From NCBI GenBank assembly GCA_965656195.1, contig CBFHJL010000124.1, positions 1-7,274 of the forward strand: a DNA stretch of 7,274 nt. Reading direction: 5' to 3'. The DNA is from Brumimicrobium sp965656195. GTDB lineage: Bacteria; Bacteroidota; Bacteroidia; Flavobacteriales_D; Crocinitomicaceae. Of the stretch, positions 1-6,400 are shown in pieces; the stretch's first letter is position 1; each line of letters begins with the position of its first letter. The translations under genes were made by a program, and so were the position numbers. The notes beneath the pieces were generated by a model. That model worked only from the letters and a program-made list of their open reading frames with translations, did not search any database and was not told the origin of the DNA.

Positions 1-326
1 GGTGTGGTCCTTGTAGAAAAGAAAACCCAAATATAGTAGAGGCTTATGAAAAATATAGGAAAGAGAAGTTTTTGAATGGTAAAAAATTCATTGTTTTAAG
101 TGTATCACTTGATAAAAAAGAAACTCCCTGGAAACAGGCTATAGTAAAGGATAACCTAGGGTGGGACAGCCATGTACTTGATAAAGAAGGCAAAATAGCT
201 ACAATATATGGTGTTCGCTCGATACCTTATTCATTCCTTATTGATGGAGAAGGCAAAATACTAGCTCAAGGGAATGAACTAAGAGGCCTGAACCTTCATA
301 TAACGATCGAGAAATATTTGAAATAA
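1..326 (+). CDS. Thioredoxin-fold (TlpA/ResA/AhpC-TSA-like) protein, 5'-truncated
   Basis: This is the C-terminal 107 residues of a gene that begins before the window; the reading frame starts at base 3 and the stop is TAA at 324-326. The first visible residues are CGPCRKENP, and the two bases before them (GG) fit the last two bases of a Trp codon, giving the WCGPC redox motif of thioredoxin-like proteins. The rest of the fold follows: a beta-strand FIVLSVSLD, the linker strand and helix, and the conserved cis-proline loop in SIPYSFLID (visible Pro75), then GEGKILAQG and a C-terminal helix. Members of this family in Bacteroidota are usually exported or lipid-anchored thiol-disulfide oxidoreductases acting in the periplasm, often after an N-terminal DUF4369-type domain; the N-terminus is not visible, so the signal and extra domains cannot be judged. 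A TTG at 72 lies inside the domain and is not a start. It converges on purS with 11 bases between stops. Confidence 0.85.
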   Translation, partial: CGPCRKENPNIVEAYEKYRKEKFLNGKKFIVLSVSLDKKETPWKQAIVKDNLGWDSHVLDKEGKIATIYGVRSIPYSFLIDGEGKILAQGNELRGLNLHITIEKYLK

Positions 327-331
327 GAAAA

Positions 332-354
332 CGAGAACTAAGCTAACTTAGCTT
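332..354. terminator. Weak palindrome between convergent genes, possible terminator
   Basis: A perfect palindrome AAGCTAACTTAGCTT (340-354) overlaps the last codons and stop of purS, close to the stop of the opposing thioredoxin-like gene. As RNA it gives about a 5 bp stem with a 5-nt loop. On the minus strand it is followed by a moderately U-rich run rather than a clean U tract. It could end purS transcription, but the stem is short and A/U-rich and part of the signal may be coincidence with the Ala-Lys-Leu-Ala codons. Confidence 0.25.
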
Positions 355-598
355 CTTCAATTGTGAATTCAAAACGCTCCATTACTTGATTAACTAGGAG
401 TTTTTTACAAGCTTCCTCAATTTTAGAATTTGCTTCTTCTTCATTCGACGCTTCAACGTACAACTGAATGTGACGACCTATTCTTACGTCTGTAATCTGT
501 GGAAGTCCAATCGTTTTCATGCTGTGTGAAACTGCTTTACCTTGAGGGTCAAGAAGTGCATCTTGAGGCATTACGTCGATTTCAGCTTTGAATTTCAT
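338..598 (-). CDS. purS: Phosphoribosylformylglycinamidine synthase subunit PurS
   Basis: This 86-residue protein is the small PurS subunit of the PurL-PurQ-PurS complex. The complex converts FGAR, ATP and glutamine to FGAM in step 4 of de novo purine synthesis, in the cytosol. PurS bridges PurL and PurQ and helps ammonia transfer; it is not catalytic itself. Diagnostic segments are MKFKAEIDVMP at the start, LLDPQGKAVSHSMKTIG (residues 16-32), the strand VRIGRHIQLYVEA (about 38-50) and the helix EEEANSKIEEACKKLLVN (about 53-70). The length matches the usual 80-86 residues. The start is ATG at 596-598 and the stop TAG at 338-340. It starts 3 bases after the pssA stop on the same strand, so the two are probably one transcript. 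The presence of PurS implies a small-type PurL and a separate PurQ elsewhere in the genome; neither is in this window. Confidence 0.95.
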   Translation of the reverse strand: MKFKAEIDVMPQDALLDPQGKAVSHSMKTIGLPQITDVRIGRHIQLYVEASNEEEANSKIEEACKKLLVNQVMERFEFTIEEAKLA

Positions 599-601
599 AA
601 T

Positions 602-1462
602 CTATTTTTTATCCGTTATTATTAAGTTTGATACAATAGAAAGTATCAAGTACAAAAGTACAATAATTGGTAAAGCCCAAACATATAAAAGTGCAATAAT
701 TATCGCTGAAGCTAATAAAAATGAATATCGTATCTCATTTTCTTTCCATTTGAAATGGCTGAACTTTAATGAAAACAATCTTAATTCGCTAACTAAAAGA
801 ATAGAGAAGACAACAACAAAAGTCATTAATACTTGATCTTTTATTAATGTCATTGACAAAACTGTTTTCCAATTTTCTTCGCCAAAACCATCCCACAGCA
901 ATAAAGCAAAGGAAGCAAAGAATATTCCATTTGCGGGAGTAGGGAGCCCTATGAATCCAGTCGATTGCCTAGTGTCAAGATTAAATTTAGCCAATCTAAA
1001 CATGCTGAAAAAAGGTATGATTAAAGCAACGAATGGTAATACCAAATACCATCCAAAAAAATAATTTGGATAGTAAGGATTCATGTTTCCAACAAGGTCA
1101 TTTAGGAAGATTGTCACCCAATAGCTTACGCTATATCCCATTGTTCCATCGAGCCATAATTGTTCTAATCCTCCACCTTGTTCTACAATTATATCCCAAG
1201 ATCCGGACAGTATCAAGAGTACGAATACGATCATACCCGGTGCTACACCAAAAGTTACAAGATCAGCAAGGGAATCCAATTGTTTTCCCAATTCACTTGG
1301 TTGTTTTAACATGCGAGCGGCGAATCCATCGAAAAAATCAAAAATCGCTCCTGCGAAAATCGCGAGTACGGCCCACTCTAACCTTCCAGAGAAAGTGAAT
1401 ATTATACTCATAACCCCCGAAAGAAGGTTGAATCCTGTTAGAATATTTGCAACTGTAAACAT
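602..1462 (-). CDS. pssA: CDP-diacylglycerol-serine O-phosphatidyltransferase (CDP-alcohol phosphatidyltransferase family)
   Basis: This 286-residue integral inner-membrane enzyme is predicted to join CDP-diacylglycerol and L-serine to form phosphatidylserine, the precursor of phosphatidylethanolamine. The CDP-alcohol phosphatidyltransferase signature D-x2-DG-x2-AR-x8-G-x3-D-x3-D is complete: Asp42, Asp45, Gly46, Ala49, Arg50, Gly59, Asp63 and Asp67, where the aspartates bind the metal and do catalysis. The segments RLAKFNLDTRQ and TGFIGLPTPANG (about 156-179) are typical of Bacteroidota phosphatidylserine synthases. Several hydrophobic helices follow. Compared with the roughly 235-residue members I know from Flavobacteria, there is an extra Gly/aromatic-rich loop at about 87-137. 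I chose ATG at 1462: it gives the short N-terminus (MFTVANILTGFNLLSG) that aligns with family members. The in-frame TTG at 1477 would lie in the U tract of the terminator of the preceding gene. purS follows after 3 bases. The serine substrate is inferred from the family type; another CDP-alcohol acceptor is possible. Confidence 0.88.
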   Translation of the reverse strand: MFTVANILTGFNLLSGVMSIIFTFSGRLEWAVLAIFAGAIFDFFDGFAARMLKQPSELGKQLDSLADLVTFGVAPGMIVFVLLILSGSWDIIVEQGGGLEQLWLDGTMGYSVSYWVTIFLNDLVGNMNPYYPNYFFGWYLVLPFVALIIPFFSMFRLAKFNLDTRQSTGFIGLPTPANGIFFASFALLLWDGFGEENWKTVLSMTLIKDQVLMTFVVVFSILLVSELRLFSLKFSHFKWKENEIRYSFLLASAIIIALLYVWALPIIVLLYLILSIVSNLIITDKK

Positions 1463-1475
1463 ATTGCAAAGAAAC

Positions 1476-1506
1476 AAAAAAAAGGTGACGAGATATCGCC
1501 ACCCTT
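1476..1506 (-). terminator. Rho-independent terminator of the outer-membrane barrel gene
   Basis: On the minus strand an 11-bp stem (AAGGGTGGCGA paired with TCGTCACCTTT, including two G-U pairs) encloses the 4-nt loop TATC, and a run of eight T (1483-1476) follows. It begins about 20 bases after the barrel-gene stop at 1528 and ends 14 bases before the pssA ATG. It should therefore separate the barrel transcript from pssA-purS, although partial read-through could feed pssA. Confidence 0.85.
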
Positions 1507-1527
1507 AAAAATGAAATTAAGCCCTGC

Positions 1528-2169
1528 TTAGAATTTAAATGAAAGTCCTCCTGAAACCAAAGGTCCTCCTATTCCAATTTCAGCATTCAAGCCAATATTC
1601 TCAGTGAAGTAGTAACGCATACCTGCGCATACTCTTGCAGAAAATTGAATAAGTGTCAAGTTAGAAAGGTCATCGTCTATTTCAGTCCCATTTTCAAATG
1701 TAGTTCTGAACCTGTTGTTAGAACCCGCTCCAACTCCAAAATATGCATCCAAGTCAGGATTTGAAATATCAAAGTGAAAATTGAAACGCAATTGAAGGCG
1801 AAGGCGTTTCATGTCGTACTCATAACTGCTTACCTGGATTTCTTGATTTCCATTTCCATCAGTTATAGTGTCATTTGCATTGAATGTTATATTTCGAGAA
1901 TTATAAATGGCATCAATTCCTAATCCGATTCTATCACCTACCATGTACTCAAATCTAATACCTGCAGGACCTATAGATCGAGCGTTGAAATTGACATTCC
2001 CTGGATTTTGATCTTCAACAGCCTCAATAAAAGCCTTTCCGAAATTTGGACCTCCATAATAAGGGTCGATAATGATATTTCCTTCACGAGTCGCCTGACC
2101 CAATGCAGAAATAGAACTGATCAATGACAATAATAAGATCATTGTCGGCAAGTAAATGATTTTTTTCAT
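1528..2169 (-). CDS. Small exported outer-membrane beta-barrel protein
   Basis: The predicted product has 213 residues. It starts with a Sec signal peptide, MKKIIYLPTMILLLSLISS followed by ISALGQ, with cleavage expected around residues 23-25. The mature part alternates hydrophobic/aromatic and polar residues in short strands separated by Asp/Asn/Gly-rich loops (for example AGIRFEYMVGDRIGLGIDAI, LRLQLRFNFHFD, ARVCAGMRYYFTENIGLNAE), and it ends in GGLSFKF with a terminal Phe. This is the pattern of 8-stranded outer-membrane barrels (outer-membrane protein beta-barrel domain, OmpX/OmpW-like), common and mostly uncharacterised in Bacteroidota. I chose ATG at 2167-2169 over an upstream in-frame ATG at 2277 because it starts a standard signal peptide and has an A/T-rich leader. 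The longer version would bury the signal 36 residues inside. A strong terminator follows. The specific role (porin, adhesin or structural) cannot be told from sequence. Confidence 0.82.
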   Translation of the reverse strand: MKKIIYLPTMILLLSLISSISALGQATREGNIIIDPYYGGPNFGKAFIEAVEDQNPGNVNFNARSIGPAGIRFEYMVGDRIGLGIDAIYNSRNITFNANDTITDGNGNQEIQVSSYEYDMKRLRLQLRFNFHFDISNPDLDAYFGVGAGSNNRFRTTFENGTEIDDDLSNLTLIQFSARVCAGMRYYFTENIGLNAEIGIGGPLVSGGLSFKF

Positions 2170-2213
2170 AATGTTAGTTTTAAATAATTTTGATTTTCCT
2201 TTCAAATTGTATG

Positions 2214-2246
2214 CCAAGTTATAAAAAAAACTGATTAGTATATCAA
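2214..2246 (-). promoter_or_regulatory. Possible Bacteroidota-type promoter for the barrel gene
   Basis: Reading the minus strand, TTG (2246-2244) is followed after 22 bases by TAACTTGG (2221-2214). The latter matches seven of eight positions of the Bacteroidota -7 box TAnnTTTG. The spacing is at the long end of the accepted range. Initiation would fall near 2208, leaving a leader of about 40 nt. This is a pattern match only, in an A/T-rich region where chance matches are frequent. Confidence 0.25.
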
Positions 2247-2254
2247 AAGATATA
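2239..2254. repeat. Inverted repeat TATATC-AAAA-GATATA in the divergent intergenic region
   Basis: A perfect 6-bp inverted repeat around an AAAA centre overlaps the possible upstream promoter element of the barrel gene. It could be an operator for a dimeric regulator. Its A/T-rich composition means chance is a real alternative. Confidence 0.4.
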
Positions 2255-2263
2255 TTTTTCAAT

Positions 2264-2295
2264 ATTGATTGTTTCACGAGTGAAATTATATCAAT
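2264..2295. repeat. Nested inverted repeat with core TTTCAC-GA-GTGAAA
   Basis: The core TTTCAC (2272-2277) and GTGAAA (2280-2285) form a perfect inverted repeat with a 2-base centre. A second, outer pair ATTGAT (2264-2269) and ATCAAT (2290-2295) is offset by 2 bases from the same axis. The structure lies 52 bases upstream of the porV-like start and about 95 bases upstream of the barrel-gene start. It could be an operator shared by the two divergent genes or an RNA hairpin in a leader. No other signal in the 2170-2346 intergenic region was convincing, and I found no clear promoter for the plus-strand pair. Confidence 0.45.
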
Positions 2296-2346
2296 CTTTT
2301 TTTTGTATACAGCAATTTTTCACGATTTTTACAGTTTTATTAGTCT

Positions 2347-3441
2347 ATGGAAATTAGAGTACTTGTACCTACACTTTTTTTAATTATGTTGAGCTTGCAG
2401 AATATTGTAGCTCAAGATGAAAGTTCGGTTGCTCCTAAATACTCAAATGAATTCTTGCAAATTGGTGTGGGGGCTCAGTCTTTAGGCTTGGGTAACGCAA
2501 TGGTCGCCGGGGTTGATGATGTTACGGCTGTTTATTGGAACCCTGCTGGATTAACGAAAGTTGAAAATAAACTCGATGTTGGTTTAATGCATTCGGAGTA
2601 CTTTGCAGGTATTGCCAAATATGATTACATTGGTTTGGCTCATAGTATAGATGATAAAAGCGCTATCGGATTTGCAGCTATTCGCTTTGGTGTAGACGAT
2701 ATTCCAAACACTACTCAACTTATAGATAACGAGGGGAATATTGATTACGATAGAATTACTCTATTTACAGCTGCTGATTATGGATTTCTTTTTTCTTATG
2801 GTCGGAAATTATCGATTCCTGGTATGAGCATTGGAGGTACAGTTAAAATCGTTCATAGACGTGCTGGGGATTTTGCCAGAAGTTGGGGGTTTGGTTTAGA
2901 TGGTGGACTTCAATATTCGCCAGATGACAAATGGCACTTTGGTTTGATGGCTAGAGATGTTACTTCTACTTTTAATGCTTGGGTGTTTGATCTTGATCAG
3001 CAGATGCAAGAGGTGTTTATAGAAACAGGGAATGATATCCCTGAAAATGGATTGGAGTTGACTCTTCCTCGATTTATCTTTGCGGCTCAACGAAGGATTA
3101 ATACAGGCTGGAATAATATTCATGTTTCTCCAGAGTTCAATTTTGTTTTAACAACTGATGGCAGAAGGAATACTCTTGTTCAGTCTAATCTATTAAGTAT
3201 TGATCCTCTATTGGGAATGGAAATCGGCTGGAAGGATATCGTAGCTGTGCGATTAGGGGTGAATAACTTTCAGTACGTAAAGGAATTTGATGATTCAGAA
3301 TCCTTAATTTTTCAACCAAATGTCGGTATAGGTGTTTCATTGAAAGGAGTTACTTTAGATTACGCTTTTACAAATATTGGAAATCAATCTGAAGCGTTGT
3401 TTTCTCATGTAATTTCCCTTAAATTTGGTTTTAAAGATTAA
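2347..3441 (+). CDS. porV2: PorV/PorQ-family outer-membrane protein (PorV2-like, T9SS-associated)
   Basis: This 364-residue protein has a signal peptide (MEIRVLVPTLFLIMLSLQNI, cleavage near VAQ at 21-23). It then carries the PorV/PorQ family signature: GVGAQSLGLGNAMVAG (about 40-55), DDVTAVYWNPAGLT (57-70). The rest consists of amphipathic beta-strands (for example LGMEIGWKDIVAVRLGVN, VGIGVSLKGVTLDYAF), ending in ISLKFGFKD, consistent with a FadL-like 14-stranded barrel in the outer membrane. Known family members: PorV docks cargo and PorU in the type IX secretion attachment complex. This protein lacks the SPDARAGGMGE-like N-terminal segment usual in classical PorV and sits before, not after, a PorU-like gene. 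The second-type name PorV2 therefore fits best. The start is fixed: an in-frame TAG (2341-2343) lies directly before ATG 2347. Only 8 bases separate its stop from the next start, so the two are very probably one operon. Likely job, by inference: membrane partner of the following peptidase. Confidence 0.82.
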   Translation: MEIRVLVPTLFLIMLSLQNIVAQDESSVAPKYSNEFLQIGVGAQSLGLGNAMVAGVDDVTAVYWNPAGLTKVENKLDVGLMHSEYFAGIAKYDYIGLAHSIDDKSAIGFAAIRFGVDDIPNTTQLIDNEGNIDYDRITLFTAADYGFLFSYGRKLSIPGMSIGGTVKIVHRRAGDFARSWGFGLDGGLQYSPDDKWHFGLMARDVTSTFNAWVFDLDQQMQEVFIETGNDIPENGLELTLPRFIFAAQRRINTGWNNIHVSPEFNFVLTTDGRRNTLVQSNLLSIDPLLGMEIGWKDIVAVRLGVNNFQYVKEFDDSESLIFQPNVGIGVSLKGVTLDYAFTNIGNQSEALFSHVISLKFGFKD

Positions 3442-3449
3442 TAATCAAT

Positions 3450-6400
3450 TTGGTAAGGAATTCACTCATAGCTTTCGTTTTGTCTTTTTTGACATTCGGC
3501 TCCATTTCTCAAGATTACGGAAATGAATGGATTGATTATAACCAGACTTACTACAAATTCCCTGTTGTTGAAGACGGAATATATCGTATTACATACTCCG
3601 CACTGCAGTCTTCGGGGATACCAGTATCTTCTTTGACTCCAAATCAATTACAAGTGTTTGGTAAGGAGCAAGAGATTCCCCTTTATGTAAATGATGGTGG
3701 GGATAATTCATTTGACCTAGGAGATTATGTTGAGTTTTACGCTCAAGGCAATGATGGCTGGTTAGATTCACTTCTATATGATTCTAGTGATGACATAGGG
3801 AATCCGGGTTATTCACTATACAACGATACGCTTTATTATTTTTTCTCTTGGGATCCAACAGGTTCCGCTCTGCGTTATGTAGACGAGACGGCTACAAATT
3901 ATCAAGTATTTACACCTGCAGATTATGTTTGGGAAACCTCCGTAGTCAACTACAATAGTTCTTATTACGGAGGCTTTTCCCTAAGTAATGTTTATACCTC
4001 ATACTATTCTCCGGGAGAAGGTTGGGGTGGTCCTAATTATAATGGTGCTTCTGGATTTACCACTGCTGTTCCTTTGCAAACAAACTCTCCTTATACCGGT
4101 TCAGGTGCCCCAGCAGCTGTTTTTCATGCAAAAACAAACGCGAATTCGAATGCATCTTTTTCTGGTCAGGGAAATCATCATCTTGTTTGGGAACTGGGAA
4201 GTAATAATGTTTTAATGCACGATGAGGTTTTCATTGGTTATCGACAAACAGTTGTTTCAAATACGATATCTACGACCGAATTAAATAATGGAGTTACTAA
4301 CGCATTCTTTAATATTGTTGGAGACCAGGGTGCAAGCACAGATTATCAATCAATCAATTATGTTTCTCTTAAATATCCACGAACTGGAGATTTGAATAAT
4401 CAAGGTTACTTGGATGCTGAAGTGCCGAACAGCTTGGGCCAAGCAAAAGTTCGATTAGATCTTTCTAATGCAAATTTAAATAACCCATCTGCATACGTCT
4501 ACGGTGGAGATTTCCCAAGGAAGATTCCTTTTGTTTTCAATGGGGGTGTATGGCATGGGCTAATCCCAAACTCAATTGTTTCGAGTTCACAAAAATTAGT
4601 AATCCAAAGTGAAGATGATATTCGTCTTATTGATGATTTAGTGGCTGTTAACGGCAATGGATTTTTCAAAGATTACTCACTTGACGATACGGAAAGCGCC
4701 TACTTACTTGTTTATAATAAGCAAATGCAGACAAGCGCATCTGAATATGCCAGTTATCGTTCATCTCCGCAAGGAGGAGGTTATAATGTAGTAATGTGCG
4801 AAATTAATGATGCTTGGATGCAATTCGGAGGTGGTATTCCAAAACATATTCTTTCTGTACGACGATTTGCAGATTATATTTTTGACATTTCAACACAAAA
4901 GCCCGCAGCTTTATTTCTCGTTGGAAAAGGAATAACGGAAGCGAGTGATCCGAATACAAATTCTTCTGCAAGTGCTCGAAAAAGTGCTATTTCTGCTTCG
5001 AGAAATCTTGTGCCTAGTTATGGGTATCCATCTTCTGACGTTTGTATAACTGGTAAGTGGAACGGTTCCACAAGCCTCAGACCAGCTATTCCTACAGGGC
5101 GAATAGCAGCTAAAGATGATCAGGAACTGCAAGCATTCTTGTCAAAAATACAAACCTATGAGGCGGCTCAAAATCAAAATAGCGTCTACAATAAACCTAG
5201 TAAAGAGTGGCAAAAGCGTATTCTACATTTTGGAGGAGGTGCGAATACTAACGAACAAACACTTTTTAGAAATTATCTGAATGCCATGAAAACGTTGATA
5301 GAAGGACCTGATTATGGAGGCTATGTTAAATCCTATTTCAAAGAAACTTCCAACCCTTTCAATCCTGTATTGAGTAGCGAAGTAAATGAGTATCTAGAAA
5401 GCGGAGTTTCTTTGATGACGTTCTTCGGTCATGCAACGGCAGATGGATTTGATCAAAGTATAGACCAGCCTCAAGACTGGGGAAATACTGGGAAGTATCC
5501 AATGGTAATCGGAAACGGTTGTTATACCGGAGATATCTTTAAACCAAATAACAATTCTACTTCAGAGGATTTTGTATTGATAGAAAATCTAGGAGCAATT
5601 GGTTTTCTTTCTTCAACAAAATTGGGATTCGCTTCCCCTTTAAATTTATACTCAAATAATTTGTATAAACAGATGAGTCCGCTCAATTATGGTGCAACGA
5701 TAGGTGAACAGATTCAAGCAACCATTGATGAAATTGCGACAAACAACAGCAGTCTTTTAATGGAGTCCACTTTAACTCAAATGACATTCCATGGTGATCC
5801 GGTAACTCGACTAAATTGGCATGCTAATCCTGAAATAGATCTCACAGCTCAAGATGTTTGGTTTACTCCGAATGATGTTAATCTTGAAACTGACTCTATT
5901 CAAGTAAATATTGCCATGGTTAATATAGGACGTAGTATTACTGATACTTTTACTTTGAGTGTTACTCGAAATTTCCCCAATGCAAATTTTGACTCTTTGT
6001 ACATAAAAGAGATTTATGGTTTGGATTACCGAGATACTATTTCGATAAGCATGCCTCTTCAGGCCGATATTGGTATGGGACTGAACACGTTCGAAATATC
6101 TGCAGATTTACCTTCATTTGTGGATGAACAATACGATGAGTTTGGAAACAATCAAGTCACGGCTAATTTTTTCGTAGATATTGAAGGGATTTTACCAGTT
6201 CTACCTTATGATTATGCTGTTGTGCCAGAAGATTCGATCGTTTTAAAGGCTTCAACAATTAATCCAATTGCAGATTTCAATTCGTATCGTTTTGAAATAG
6301 ATACGACTGACTTATTCAATAGTCCGTTACATCGATATGCAGTCAAAAGCGGTCTGGGTGGTGTTCACGAAGTATTTCCATATGAATGGCAATTGGTTGC

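Noticed and set aside
588..836. Plus-strand open frame of 82 codons at the pssA 3' end
   Set aside because: It is antisense to the membrane helices of pssA with no start context or recognisable product.
1033..1398. Plus-strand open frame of 121 codons over pssA
   Set aside because: It is antisense to a clearly recognised enzyme and its product resembles no family; a shadow of pssA codon use.
1462..1477. TTG at 1477 as the pssA start, adding five residues
   Set aside because: It lies in the U tract of the preceding terminator, and ATG 1462 gives the N-terminus that aligns with the family.
2170..2277. Longer form of the barrel protein starting at an ATG at 2277
   Set aside because: It would place a standard signal peptide 36 residues inside the protein. 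The extra residues look like translated intergenic DNA.
2296..2346. Possible promoter (TTG at 2303-2305 with a TA...TTTT element at 2330-2338) for the porV-like gene
   Set aside because: The spacing is too long, the -7 box match is poor and initiation would fall almost on the start codon.
4347..4360. Short CAAT-type direct repeat
   Set aside because: Three or four copies inside a coding region, in frame with ordinary Gln-Ser-Ile-Asn codons; not a meaningful tandem repeat.
3462..5132. Short frames (3462-3771 and 4911-5132 on the minus strand, 3988-4215 on the plus strand) over the peptidase gene
   Set aside because: All overlap the single open frame from 3450, which I followed codon by codon to the window end without interruption.
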